Below, piece after piece: positions 36,443 to 47,097 of a stretch of 64,000 nt of DNA. A model generated the notes under the pieces. The model made no database searches. It was not told where the DNA came from and was given only the letters and a program-made list of their open reading frames with translations. The position numbers and the translations under genes were made by a program. Source of the DNA: Caldimonas tepidiphila (GTDB lineage Bacteria; Pseudomonadota; Gammaproteobacteria; Burkholderiales; Burkholderiaceae_C); contig NZ_QXMG01000005.1 in NCBI RefSeq assembly GCF_003569765.1, positions 62,001 to 126,000 of the forward strand, in the 5' to 3' direction. Numbering within the stretch: the stretch's first letter is position 1; each line of letters starts with the position of its first letter.

Positions 36443-38125
36443 ATGCTGCCCCTTCCGCTCCACCCCTTCCGCCCGCGCCTCGTTGACGCGCTGCGCGGCT
36501 ACGACCGCCAGCGCTTCGCGCGTGACCTCTCCGCGGGCATCACGGTCGGCATCGTCGCGCTGCCGCTGGCGATGGCCTTCGCGATCGCGTCGGGCGTCAA
36601 GCCCGAGCAGGGCATCTTCACCGCGATCATCGCCGGGCTGATCGTCGCCGCACTCGGCGGCTCGAACGTGCAGATCGCCGGGCCGGCGGGCGCCTTCATC
36701 GTCATCGTCTACGGCATCGTCGAGCGCTACGGGCTCGGCAACCTGCTGATCTCCACCGCGCTGGCCGGCGTGCTGCTGTTCCTGATGGGCTGGCTGCGGC
36801 TCGGGGTGCTGGTGCGCTACATCCCGGTGTCGATCATCATCGGCTTCACCAACGGCATCGCTGTGCTGATCGGGCTGTCGCAGGTCAAGGACCTGCTCGG
36901 CCTGGAGGTCGCGCAGATGCCGGCCGACTTCTTCACGCAGCTCGGCGTGCTCGCCCGCCGGCTGCACACCGTCAATCCCGCGGCGGTCGCGATCGGCCTG
37001 GGCTGCCTCGCGCTGGTGGTGGTCTGGCCCAAGTCCTACGCGATGCCGACCGCGCCGAGCGGCACGCGCGAACGGCTGCTACGAGTGATGGCGCGGCTGC
37101 CCGGCACGATCGTCGCGCTCGCGCTCGCGACGCTGGCCACCGTCGCCCTCGGCCTGCCGGTGGAGACGATCGGCTCGCGCTTCGGCGGCATCCCGCAGCA
37201 GCTGCCCGAGTTCGCGCTGCCCGCCTTCAGCTGGGAGGGCGCCAAGCAGCTCTTCATCCCGACGCTGACGATCGCGCTGCTCGGCGCGATCGAGTCGCTG
37301 CTGTGCGCGCGCGTGGCCGACAACCTGACCGAATTCCCGCGCCACGACCCGAACCAGGAGCTGATGGCGCAGGGGGTGGCGAACATGGTGGTGCCCTTCT
37401 TCGGCGGCATCCCCGCCACCGGCACGATCGCGCGCACCGTCACCAACGTGCGCTCGGGCGCCGCCACGCCGGTGGCCGGCATCGTGCACGCGCTGGGACT
37501 GCTGCTCGTGGTGCTGGTCGCGGCGCCGCTGGCGGCCCACGTGCCGCTCGCCGCGCTGGCCGGCATCCTGCTGTTCGTCGCCTGGAACATGGGCGAGTGG
37601 CGCGAGTTCGCGCGGCTGCGCCACTTCAACCTGCCCTACCGCACCATCCTGCTCGGCACCTTCGTGCTGACGGTGGTGTTCGACCTGACGGTGGCGGTGC
37701 AGGTGGGGCTGGCGATGGCCTGCGGCTTCTTCATCTACCGCATGAGCGTGCTGTTCCGCGTCGAGGCGCTCGCGCTGTCGCAGGCGCCGCCCGGCATGCA
37801 GGCGATGCGGCTGTTCGGCCCGCTGTTCTTCGGCGCCGTCGTGAAGGTGGAGGCGATCGGCGAGCAGCTCGCGCCGGACACGCGCGTGCTGGTGCTGGAG
37901 ATGTCGCGGCTGATCTCGATGGACACCACCGGTCTGGACGCGCTGGAGCAGCTGTACCGCACGCTCGAGCGCCGCGGCGTGCAGCTGGTGCTGTGCGAGG
38001 TCAACGCGCAGCCGCTCGGGCTGCTGCGGCGCTCGGGCTTCACAGCCCGGCTCGGCGAGCACGGCCTCGCGCCCGACCTGACGCAGGCGCTCGCGGCGAT
38101 GCACAGCGAGCCGCGGGCCGCGTGA
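36443..38125 (+). CDS. SulP-family anion transporter with STAS domain
   Basis: A 560-residue inner-membrane transporter with about ten to twelve helices (about 25-435) and a C-terminal STAS domain (about 455-550; VLVLEMSRLISMDTTGLDAL). SulP proteins move sulfate, bicarbonate or dicarboxylates; substrate is not clear here. The start ATGCTGCCC at 36443 gives a normal N-terminus. The 169 bases after metG show only short, unconvincing frames. Confidence 0.92.
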   Translation: MLPLPLHPFRPRLVDALRGYDRQRFARDLSAGITVGIVALPLAMAFAIASGVKPEQGIFTAIIAGLIVAALGGSNVQIAGPAGAFIVIVYGIVERYGLGNLLISTALAGVLLFLMGWLRLGVLVRYIPVSIIIGFTNGIAVLIGLSQVKDLLGLEVAQMPADFFTQLGVLARRLHTVNPAAVAIGLGCLALVVVWPKSYAMPTAPSGTRERLLRVMARLPGTIVALALATLATVALGLPVETIGSRFGGIPQQLPEFALPAFSWEGAKQLFIPTLTIALLGAIESLLCARVADNLTEFPRHDPNQELMAQGVANMVVPFFGGIPATGTIARTVTNVRSGAATPVAGIVHALGLLLVVLVAAPLAAHVPLAALAGILLFVAWNMGEWREFARLRHFNLPYRTILLGTFVLTVVFDLTVAVQVGLAMACGFFIYRMSVLFRVEALALSQAPPGMQAMRLFGPLFFGAVVKVEAIGEQLAPDTRVLVLEMSRLISMDTTGLDALEQLYRTLERRGVQLVLCEVNAQPLGLLRRSGFTARLGEHGLAPDLTQALAAMHSEPRAA

Positions 38126-38131
38126 GGGGAA

Positions 38132-38153
38132 GGCCGGCGCGAGCGCGCCGGCC
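38132..38153. terminator. Perfect GC hairpin between convergent genes
   Basis: GGCCGGCGCG (38132-38141) and CGCGCCGGCC (38144-38153) form a 10-bp stem around two bases, between the stop of the SulP gene and the stop of the convergent 30-residue peptide gene. No T-tract is present. Confidence 0.5.
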
Positions 38154-38161
38154 GCCGGGGA

Positions 38162-38254
38162 TCAGGACCCGCCCTGCTGCGGGCGCTTGCCCTTGTTCTT
38201 CTTGTTGCGGGTGTGCGGGCCCCGCGCCTTGATTTCCTGCATCGCTGAATTCAT
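38162..38254 (-). CDS. Thirty-residue basic peptide
   Basis: Starts MNSAMQEIKARGPHTRN and ends QQGGS; it carries about eight Lys/Arg in 30 residues. AGGAGA lies a few bases upstream of the ATG, well spaced for translation. The Lys/Asn cluster (NKKNKGK) suggests nucleic-acid or ribosome binding, but no family is recognised. It lies convergent to the SulP gene and upstream of, and divergent from, the Mn catalase. Supported by the strong ribosome site and clean low-complexity-free sequence; expression is unproven. Confidence 0.65.
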   Translation of the reverse strand: MNSAMQEIKARGPHTRNKKNKGKRPQQGGS

Positions 38255-38317
38255 CGCTTCTCCTGGATCGCGCGCCTCGACGGGCGCAGAAGGTCATCGG
38301 GTGGGGAGGCCGCGCGC

Positions 38318-38350
38318 AGCGCCTCCTGCCCCCTTCGGGCAAAAGGCGCT
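38318..38350. repeat. Stem-loop in the Mn-catalase upstream region
   Basis: AGCGCCT (38318-38324) pairs with AGGCGCT (38344-38350), and TGCCC (38327-38331) pairs with GGGCA (38337-38341), separated by symmetric two-base mismatches. It lies about 100 bases before the catalase ATG, so it could be a leader structure or part of a terminator on either strand. Confidence 0.4.
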
Positions 38351-38451
38351 CCCACCCTCCCCGGTCGCATGTTGGGAACAACCCTTGCCCCGGAGGCATG
38401 GGCGGCCGCGTCGGCCGCCCCGAGATTGCGTTCGATCTGAAAGGAAGTTGG

Positions 38452-39399
38452 ATGTTCGCGCACAACAAGCGATTGCAATACACGGTCCGCGTCAACGAGC
38501 CGAATCCCGGCCTCGCCAACCTGCTGCTGGAACAGTTCGGCGGCCCGCAGGGCGAGCTCGCCGCGGCGCTGCGCTACTTCACGCAGGCGCTGTCGGAGGA
38601 CGACCCCGGCCGCAAGGACATGCTGATGGACATCGCCACCGAGGAGCTCAGCCACCTCGAGGTGATCGGCACGATGGTGGCGATGCTCAACAAGGGCGCC
38701 AAGGGCCGCATCGCCGAAGGCGTGGACCGCGAGGCCGACCTCTACCGCTCGATCAACGGCGCCGGCAACGACTCGCACGTCACGCAGGTGCTCTACGGCG
38801 GCGGCACGCCGCTGGTCAACTCCGCGGGCGTGCCATGGACGGCCGCCTACATCGACACGATCGGCGACCCGACCAGCGACCTGCGCTCGAACATCGCGGC
38901 CGAGGCGCGCGCGAAGATCGTCTACGAGCGGCTGATCAACTGCACCGACGATCCCGGCGTGAAGGAGGCCCTCGGCTTCCTGATGACGCGCGAGGTCTCG
39001 CACCAGAAGTCCTTCGAGAAGGCGCTGTACTCGATGGAGCCCAACTTCCCGCCGGGCAAGCTGCCCGCGGACCCGCGCTTCGCGAGCACCTACTACAACA
39101 TGTCGCAGGGCGAGGGCGACATGCGCGGGCCGTGGAACAACGACGAGAACTTCCAGTTCGTCACCGGCGAGCAGGCGATCTCGCCGGCCGACGGCGGCGA
39201 CGGCATGGCGCAGGTGCGGCTCGGGCCGGACGAGATGCAGCGCGTCGAGCAGGCCGCGATGCGGCTGCGCTCCGACCCGGGCAGCAACCCGACCACCGGG
39301 GCCGAGCTCGGCATGAGCCCGAAGGAGGAGGCGCTGGAGGCGGCGGGCTCGGGCAAGACGACGCCGAAGGCGGGCGGCGCCTCCGGGAAGAAGAAGTAA
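38452..39399 (+). CDS. Manganese-containing catalase
   Basis: A 315-residue non-haem catalase that splits hydrogen peroxide at a di-manganese site. Ligands E35, E65, H68, E151 and H184 follow the spacing of the Lactobacillus plantarum enzyme (E35, E66, H69, E148, H181). The Lys/Gly-rich C-terminal tail (about 285-315) is outside the catalytic fold. ATG at 38452 is preceded by AAGGAAG; an in-frame ATG at 38398 adds 18 residues without a ribosome site. Confidence 0.93.
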   Translation: MFAHNKRLQYTVRVNEPNPGLANLLLEQFGGPQGELAAALRYFTQALSEDDPGRKDMLMDIATEELSHLEVIGTMVAMLNKGAKGRIAEGVDREADLYRSINGAGNDSHVTQVLYGGGTPLVNSAGVPWTAAYIDTIGDPTSDLRSNIAAEARAKIVYERLINCTDDPGVKEALGFLMTREVSHQKSFEKALYSMEPNFPPGKLPADPRFASTYYNMSQGEGDMRGPWNNDENFQFVTGEQAISPADGGDGMAQVRLGPDEMQRVEQAAMRLRSDPGSNPTTGAELGMSPKEEALEAAGSGKTTPKAGGASGKKK

Positions 39400-39530
39400 A
39401 GCCCGGGGCCGCAGCCCTGGCGCCCGACGAGGCCGCGCCTCGCGGCGATCGACCCGCATCGTGAGGTTCGGCGCCGCGACGGAGGGCGCCTTGCGCGACC
39501 GCGGCGCCCGGGCGGCCCCTCGCGCTCGCT

Positions 39531-40499
39531 TCAGTCGAGCGCGAGCAGCTCGAGCCACAGTCGCTGGACCGGCGCGCCGCGCAGCCGTGCCGTCAGTGCC
39601 GCTCCGGCCGCCGCCGGCAGGCCTTCGCCCAGCGCCGCGCAGCGTGGTGCCAGGGACGCGGCATCGGCGCGGCCGTCGCGCGCCGCGATCAGGCGCAGCA
39701 GCCGCGCGAGCCGGCGCAGCCCGGCGCGCAGCGCCGCCAGGTGCGCGGTGCCGCCGCTGCCCGCGGCGAGCTCGCTCTGCGCGGCCAGCACCGCCGCCAG
39801 CGTGCGCACCGCGGCGTCGCGCCGCGCGGCCGCGCCGGCGCCCCTCCCCGGCGCGCGCGGCAGCGGACGTGGCGGCGCCACGGGTTCCGGCCCGGCGCCG
39901 GCCCGCGCCAGCCGCTCCCCGCGCTCGGCCTTGGAGCGCGTGTCGAGCCACAGTCCATGGCGCCGCACCCAGCGCGCCGCGTGGTCGAGCAGGTCGGCCG
40001 GCACGCCCTCGAGCAGCTCGATCTCGAGCTCGCATACTGCCGTGTGCCGCTCGCCCGCCGCGATCACACCCTCGTCGAAGGCGAGCTCGAGCAGCGCGCC
40101 GCGGTGCCAGGCACGGCGCGCGAGGCGGCGGATGTCGGTGCGGTAGCGCTCGGCGAGCGGCGCGGGCGACGCTGCCAGCAGCGCGAGCAGCTGCTCGCCG
40201 CCGGAGGTGCCGGCGTGCCGCCGCGGGTCGGCTGCCAGCCCGTCGACCTCCGCCAGCGGCACGTTGTGCTCGAAGCGGCCGAGCGCGCCGGCGCCGGCGG
40301 CCTTGAGCGTCTGCACCGGCAGGTCTCCCTCGCGCCGCACGCGCAGCGCCATGCGCGCGGCCGCCAGCCGCGTGTCGGCTGTGTCGAAGTAGCGCGCCTG
40401 CAGCCGCAGCCGTGCCGGCGCCGGATGGCGCCGCAGCGCCGCCTCCACCGCGGCGCGGCGCGCGCGCGGGACCTGGAACTTGATCTCGAATTCATGCAT
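39531..40499 (-). CDS. CYTH-domain triphosphatase-like protein with a shortened CHAD-like tail
   Basis: A 322-residue protein. The CYTH domain (about 1-200) has the ExExK signature (E3, E5, K7) and repeated basic and acidic residues forming the triphosphate tunnel; relatives hydrolyse inorganic triphosphate. A Pro/Arg linker (about 205-235) leads to about 85 residues rich in Ala, Leu and Arg that resemble a truncated CHAD domain. Family members with full CHAD are usually 450-500 residues, so the tail is reduced. It is divergent from the gene at 40576. Confidence 0.75.
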   Translation of the reverse strand: MHEFEIKFQVPRARRAAVEAALRRHPAPARLRLQARYFDTADTRLAAARMALRVRREGDLPVQTLKAAGAGALGRFEHNVPLAEVDGLAADPRRHAGTSGGEQLLALLAASPAPLAERYRTDIRRLARRAWHRGALLELAFDEGVIAAGERHTAVCELEIELLEGVPADLLDHAARWVRRHGLWLDTRSKAERGERLARAGAGPEPVAPPRPLPRAPGRGAGAAARRDAAVRTLAAVLAAQSELAAGSGGTAHLAALRAGLRRLARLLRLIAARDGRADAASLAPRCAALGEGLPAAAGAALTARLRGAPVQRLWLELLALD

Positions 40500-40575
40500 G
40501 GGGCGACATTGTTCGCGATGCCGGCCGGGGCGTCTGCGCTATCCTGCCGGCACCTTCCCCTACCCGTCGTGCCCC

Positions 40576-41241
40576 GTGAGCTTCCTCGACGACCTCAAGC
40601 GCCAGGCCGAGGCGCTGCAGAATCGCCAGCAGAACGACGCCGCCTCCTTCGAGCGCAACGCGCAGCTCGTCGAGTCGGCCTGCAGGACGGTGTTCCAGTA
40701 CTGGCTCGACCTCGCGCAGCAGCTCAACGTGCTCGCGCCCGCGTCGCCCGGCCGGCATGTCCTCGACAGCCGCCACGTGTTCTCCGCGCTGCCGATGCAC
40801 GACTTCCGCGTCGACGCGCGCCGCCAGCCGCTGCGCGGGCTCGAGGTGCACGAGCACATCACGCTGAGCTGCCGCATCGGCGACGGCCGCGACCTGGTGC
40901 TGAAGAAGGACATGCCGCCCGAGATCGAGAAGCTCGAGGCGCGGCTGCGCCTTGCCGGCATCAAGCACTCGCCCGAGTCGGTGCGCGAGCCGGGCAGCGG
41001 CCGCTACCTGCACACGCGCTACGAGTTCAAGCTCGACTTCCTCGCCTTCGCTCGGCTGCTGCCGCAGCACGAGCGCGGCACGCTGCGCATCCAGGTGGAC
41101 AACTTCGACGGTTTCGAGGGCCTGGTGCTCGAGCTGCCCGCCATCGAGCTGAACCGCGCGGTGCTCGACGAGCTGGCCAAGCTGCTGCTCGGCCAGCCCA
41201 ACCGCTTCGTGCAGTGCGGCCGGCTGGTCGGGCGCCGCTGA
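40576..41241 (+). CDS. Conserved hypothetical protein of Betaproteobacteria type
   Basis: A 221-residue cytoplasmic protein starting with GTG (VSFLDDLKRQAEALQNRQ). No signal or membrane segment is seen. The centre has HEHITLSCRIGDGRDLVLKKDM and the C-terminus LGQPNRFVQCGRLVGRR. I do not recognise a characterised function. It precedes the DUF3460 gene on the same strand. Confidence 0.75.
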   Translation: MSFLDDLKRQAEALQNRQQNDAASFERNAQLVESACRTVFQYWLDLAQQLNVLAPASPGRHVLDSRHVFSALPMHDFRVDARRQPLRGLEVHEHITLSCRIGDGRDLVLKKDMPPEIEKLEARLRLAGIKHSPESVREPGSGRYLHTRYEFKLDFLAFARLLPQHERGTLRIQVDNFDGFEGLVLELPAIELNRAVLDELAKLLLGQPNRFVQCGRLVGRR

Positions 41242-41359
41242 AGGCGCGGCAGGACCTCACGGCAACGCACCGCCGGCAAAGCCCCCTTGCCCGCCTCGGG
41301 CGGTAAAATGGCGGGTTGTCCCGTGCGCAAGCACGTCCTTATCCGAGAGCTTGACGACC

Positions 41360-41563
41360 ATGCCGCTGTTCTGGAAACCCTACAAGTCCGAAATCACCCA
41401 GTTCCTGGACGAGCTGAAGGCCCGGCGTCCCGAGATCGAGGAAGGCCAGCGCCTCGGCCGCGCGATCTTCTGGGACAAGGAAGTCGACCGCGACGCCCAG
41501 CAGGACTACAAGGCCGCGCGCGTGGCGCAGCAGCCCTACGTCTACCAGACCAAGGGCGAGTGA
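41360..41563 (+). CDS. DUF3460-family small protein
   Basis: A 67-residue soluble protein (MPLFWKPYKSEITQFLDELK, then GRAIFWDKEVDRD), typical of DUF3460, a family found in Betaproteobacteria upstream of scpA. A good -10 hexamer TAAAAT (41304-41309) lies 50 bases before the ATG. Function is unknown. Confidence 0.85.
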   Translation: MPLFWKPYKSEITQFLDELKARRPEIEEGQRLGRAIFWDKEVDRDAQQDYKAARVAQQPYVYQTKGE

Positions 41564-41597
41564 GGCCGGCCGCGCGCCTGCCGACACGCCGCTGCCC

Positions 41598-42470
41598 TTG
41601 AGCGACGAGGAAATCCTCGCCACCGCGCTGCCCGAGCCGGGCGCGCCCGCGCAGCCGCAGCAGGCTGCCAACGACGACGAGGCCGCCGACCCGGTGGCCC
41701 TGGCGCGCCTGTACGGCGCGCCGCTGTTCCAGCTGCCGCAGGATCTCTACATCCCGCCCGACGCGCTGGAGGTCATCCTCGAGGCCTTCGAGGGGCCGCT
41801 GGACCTGCTGCTCTACCTGATCCGCCGGCAGAACTTCAACATCCTCGACATCCCGCTGGCCGACGTCACGCGCCAGTACCTCGCCTACGTCGAGCAGATC
41901 CGCAGCCGCAACCTCGAGCTCGCCTCCGAGTACCTGCTGATGGCGGCGATGCTCATCGAGATCAAGTCGCGCCTGCTGCTGCCACCCAAGCCCTCGCCCG
42001 AGGGCGAGGAGCCGGAGGACCCGCGCGCCGAGCTCGTGCGCCGGCTGCTCGAGTACGAGCAGATCAAGCTCGCCGCCGCCAAGCTCGACCGCCTGCCGCT
42101 CGCCGGCCGCGACTTCCTGCGCGCGCAGGTGCACATCGAGCAGTCGACGGCGCCGCGCTTTCCCGACGTCGCGGCCGAGGAGCTGCGCGACGCCTGGCTC
42201 GACATCCTCAAGCGCGCCCGGCTCGTGCAGCACCACAGGATCAGCCGCGAGCAGCTCTCGGTGCGCGAGCACATGAGCAAGCTGCTGCGCCTGCTGCAGG
42301 GACGGCGCTTCGTCGTGTTCGAGGAGCTGTTCGAGCCCGCGCGCGGCCCGCAGGTGCTGGTGGTCACCTTCATCGCGATGCTCGAGCTCGCGCGCGAGCG
42401 GCTGCTCGAGATCACGCAGGCCGAGGCCTTCGCGCCGATCTACGTGCGCCTCGCCTACCAGCCGACCTGA
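41598..42470 (+). CDS. scpA: ScpA, segregation and condensation protein A
   Basis: A 290-residue kleisin that bridges the SMC heads of condensin. Recognisable segments are FEGPLDLLLYLIRRQNFNILDIP and MAAMLIEIKSRLLLP. It begins at TTG (41598), the earliest codon that keeps the acidic N-terminal leader; no upstream ATG or GTG is in frame. scpB is not adjacent here; panB follows. Confidence 0.93.
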   Translation: MSDEEILATALPEPGAPAQPQQAANDDEAADPVALARLYGAPLFQLPQDLYIPPDALEVILEAFEGPLDLLLYLIRRQNFNILDIPLADVTRQYLAYVEQIRSRNLELASEYLLMAAMLIEIKSRLLLPPKPSPEGEEPEDPRAELVRRLLEYEQIKLAAAKLDRLPLAGRDFLRAQVHIEQSTAPRFPDVAAEELRDAWLDILKRARLVQHHRISREQLSVREHMSKLLRLLQGRRFVVFEELFEPARGPQVLVVTFIAMLELARERLLEITQAEAFAPIYVRLAYQPT

Positions 42471-42583
42471 GGCGCGGCGCCCCCCGGCTGTTGTTGCGCC
42501 GCACCATCAGAATCGAACGACCGTTCGCTTCACGGAAATCGGGTGGCTAGAATGCGCGCTCTTTCCGCCCCCAGGAGCGCAAG

Positions 42584-44312
<1,729 letters not shown>

Positions 44313-44361
44313 GGCCCGCGCCGCGGCCGCCCTGCGGGATGGCCCGGGGCGCGCGGCCGCG

Positions 44362-44988
44362 TCAGGCCGTCTCCTGCTGCACCCACTCCAGGATCGGCTG
44401 CCACTGCGGCAGCTCGCGCTCGACGCGGCTCGTCGCCACGTCCCACACCGTCAACCCGTGCGCAGCGAGGTGCACGTAGACCTGCGCGTCGCGGATCTCG
44501 CCGACCACCGGCACCTCCAGCCCCTCGATGAAGGCGTGCAGCTGCTCGGCGGCGATCGTGCCCTCGCGCACCCTCATGCCGACCACGCCGACGCGCACCC
44601 GCGAGCCGCGCCGGTGCGTCAGCACGCGGGTAAGGAATTCGCGCGTCGCGTAGATGTCGAACAGGCTCGGCGTGATCGGCACCAGCATCGTGTCGGCGCG
44701 ACGCATCATCTCGTCGAAGCCCGGGCCGTGCAGGTTGGCCGGCGTGTCCAGCACCGCGACGCGCGTGCCTCGCGGCAGCTTCAGCGGCTCGCCCTCGGCG
44801 ACGTCCCAGGCGCCGATCGTCGCGGCCGCCTCGGGCCGCAGCCGCAGCCAGGTGCGCGCCGACTGCTGGCGGTCCATGTCGCCGAGCACCACCGGCTCCC
44901 CCTGCGCCGCGAACCAGCCGGCGAGATTGGTCGACAGCGTGGACTTGCCCACGCCGCCCTTCGGATTGGCCACCACAATCAATGACAT
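44362..44988 (-). CDS. ParA-family ATPase
   Basis: A 208-residue deviant Walker ATPase (NPKGGVGKSTLSTNLAGWF) without the DNA-binding N-terminus of large ParA proteins. Similar small orphan ParAs position chromosomes or protein clusters. The partner ParB is not adjacent. The start at 44988 is chosen because GGAG is nine bases upstream; for the ATG at 44997 GGAG would touch the start codon. Confidence 0.85.
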   Translation of the reverse strand: MSLIVVANPKGGVGKSTLSTNLAGWFAAQGEPVVLGDMDRQQSARTWLRLRPEAAATIGAWDVAEGEPLKLPRGTRVAVLDTPANLHGPGFDEMMRRADTMLVPITPSLFDIYATREFLTRVLTHRRGSRVRVGVVGMRVREGTIAAEQLHAFIEGLEVPVVGEIRDAQVYVHLAAHGLTVWDVATSRVERELPQWQPILEWVQQETA

Positions 44989-45074
44989 CTGCTGCATCTC
45001 CGGAACAGGGAGCGGCCCGCGCCGCCTCGGCCCGATGTTAGCGAGGCCGCGCGCGCGGCACAGCCCTCGCCCGC

Positions 45075-45839
45075 TCAGTGCAGCGCGTCCCACAGCAGCT
45101 TGACGCCGGTGAGGAACATGCCCGCGTAGGCGAGCCGGTAGAACCACTCGGCGCGCACCCGCGGCACCAGCCACAGCCCGAGCCAGACGCCGAGCGGGGC
45201 GACCGGCAGCAGCAGCGCCGAGGTCGCCATGTTGCGCACATCGATCAGGCCGAGCCCGGCGTAGGGCAGCCACTTCGAGGTGTTGATGACGGCGAAGAAC
45301 ACCGCCATCGTCGCCGCCGCGCGCACCGGCGGCAGCTTCAGCGGCAGCACGTAGGCCTGCACGGGCGGCCCGCCCGCGTGCGACACGAAGCTCGTGAAGC
45401 CCGCCGCGACGCCGAGCAGCCGCCCCAGCCAGCGCGAGGGCCGCGGCACGTCCGCGCGCGGCGGGAAGAACAGCCGCTGCGCGAGGAAGGCCAGCGTCAG
45501 CGCGCCGACCACGCCCGCGACCATGCGGCCCGGCAGCACGCCGAACAGCAGCGTGCCGATCACGGTGCCGACGAGCCCCGCCGGCAGCAGCAGAGCGAGC
45601 AGCGCCCGGTCGCGCTGGCGCCAGTAGGCGGCGATGCCCATCGCATCCATCACCGCCAGCAGCGGCAGCATGATCGCCGCGGCCTGCGGCACCGGCACCG
45701 CCAGCGCCATGATCGGCACCGCGAGCGCGCCGAAGCCCGCGCCGAAGCCGGTCTTCGACAGCCCCATCAGCAGCACCGCGGGGACGGCCGCGGCGTAGAA
45801 GGCCGGCTCGAGGATCAGCGCCTGCGTCCAGCCGCCCAT
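45075..45839 (-). CDS. TSUP-family (TauE/SafE) membrane transporter
   Basis: A 254-residue protein with about eight helices in two repeats, containing LLMGLSKTGFGAGFGALAVP and GFTSFVSHAGGPPVQAYVLP, which are hallmark motifs of the sulfite/organosulfonate exporter family. The specific anion cannot be told from sequence. It is divergent from the TRIC gene. Confidence 0.88.
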   Translation of the reverse strand: MGGWTQALILEPAFYAAAVPAVLLMGLSKTGFGAGFGALAVPIMALAVPVPQAAAIMLPLLAVMDAMGIAAYWRQRDRALLALLLPAGLVGTVIGTLLFGVLPGRMVAGVVGALTLAFLAQRLFFPPRADVPRPSRWLGRLLGVAAGFTSFVSHAGGPPVQAYVLPLKLPPVRAAATMAVFFAVINTSKWLPYAGLGLIDVRNMATSALLLPVAPLGVWLGLWLVPRVRAEWFYRLAYAGMFLTGVKLLWDALH

Positions 45840-45917
45840 CAGCGCTGCCTCCCGGCGCGAACGGGCGCGCTTAAGATGCCGGCCCCGGCGTCGGCCCGGG
45901 AAGAAGAGGATGGATGC

Positions 45918-46550
45918 ATGGACGGATGGCGGCTGGACGGCTTGCGGCTGGTGATCGAGGTGGCGGCGACGCTCGCGTTCGCGCTGTCGGGGCTGCTGGA
46001 GGCGGCAAGGCGCCGGCTCGACCCGGTGGGGGCCTGCGTCGCCGCCTTCCTGACGGCCTTCGGCGGCGGCACGCTGCGCGACGTGCTGCTCGACCGGCGG
46101 CCCTTCTTCTGGGTCCAGCATACCGAGTACGTGTGGGCCGTGCTCGCGCTCACCGTCATCGCCCTGACCGTGCTGCGCGCGCAGCACTTCGCGCTCACCG
46201 AGCGCGCAATCCAGGTGCCCGACGCGCTCGGGCTCGGGCTGTTCGCCGCCTCGGGCGTGGACCTCGCGCTCGCGCTCGGCCACGAGCCGCTGATCGCGGT
46301 GCTGATGGGCGTGATCACCGGCGTGTTCGGCGGCGTGCTGCGCGACATCGTCTGCAACGAGATACCGACCGTGTTCCGCGACCACCGGCCCTACGCGCTG
46401 GTGGCCTTCGCCGGCGGCTGGCTGCATGTCGGGCTGCTGCAGCTCGGCGTGCAGGGCGAGGCCGCGCTGCTCGCCACGGTGGCCGCGGTGGCGGGCGCAC
46501 GCGGCCTGGCGGTCGCGCTGCAGTGGGAGCTGCCGGGCTGGCGGACGTGA
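45918..46550 (+). CDS. TRIC-type (UPF0126) cation channel protein
   Basis: A 210-residue protein with seven hydrophobic helices and two GGG/GGV-type repeats (FGGGTLRDVLLDRRPFFWV and FGGVLRDIVCNEIP), matching bacterial TRIC channels. Relatives conduct potassium; physiological role in bacteria is uncertain. The start at 45918 is the in-frame ATG that begins the first helix. Confidence 0.88.
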   Translation: MDGWRLDGLRLVIEVAATLAFALSGLLEAARRRLDPVGACVAAFLTAFGGGTLRDVLLDRRPFFWVQHTEYVWAVLALTVIALTVLRAQHFALTERAIQVPDALGLGLFAASGVDLALALGHEPLIAVLMGVITGVFGGVLRDIVCNEIPTVFRDHRPYALVAFAGGWLHVGLLQLGVQGEAALLATVAAVAGARGLAVALQWELPGWRT

Positions 46551-46635
46551 GGCGCCGGGCCTCCTCGCCCGGGGAGGCCGCGCCGCGATGCGCATGCGGC
46601 GGACGGTGTCATCGAAGACGGGCGAGAATCCCGTG

Positions 46636-47067
46636 ATGTTCGCACCGACCCAACACGACGTGAGGCGCTTCTTCTGCGAGGCCTCGCGCAAGATCTCCGC
46701 CCGCGAGCCGCTGACGCCGCTCGAGGCGCTGGCCGCGCAGTGGATCGACCAGCACCCCGAATACCGCGAGGACCTCGCCGACGCCGAGGCGGCGGTCGCC
46801 GCCAGCTACACCGTCGAGGAGGGGCGCACCAATCCCTTCCTGCACCTGTCGATGCACCTGTCGATCAGCGAGCAGGTCAGCATCGACCAGCCGCGCGGCA
46901 TCAAGCAGGCCTTCGAGCTGCTCGCGGCCAAGCGCGGCTCGGCGCACGACGCGCACCACGAGATGATGGAATGCCTCGGCGAGATGATCTGGGCCTCGCA
47001 GCGAAGCGGCCTGCCGCCCGACGGCCAGGCCTACATCGACTGCGTGCGGCGACGCGCGACGCGCTGA
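46636..47067 (+). CDS. DUF1841-family protein
   Basis: A 143-residue cytoplasmic protein (MFAPTQHDVRRFFCEAS, then NPFLHLSMHLSISEQVSIDQ, then AHHEMMECLGEMIW). The family is common in Beta- and Gammaproteobacteria; function is unknown. Conserved His and Glu residues in the C-terminal half could bind a metal. Confidence 0.85.
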   Translation: MFAPTQHDVRRFFCEASRKISAREPLTPLEALAAQWIDQHPEYREDLADAEAAVAASYTVEEGRTNPFLHLSMHLSISEQVSIDQPRGIKQAFELLAAKRGSAHDAHHEMMECLGEMIWASQRSGLPPDGQAYIDCVRRRATR

Positions 47068-47097
47068 GGCCCCCGGCGAGCGCCCCGTGCGCCCCGC

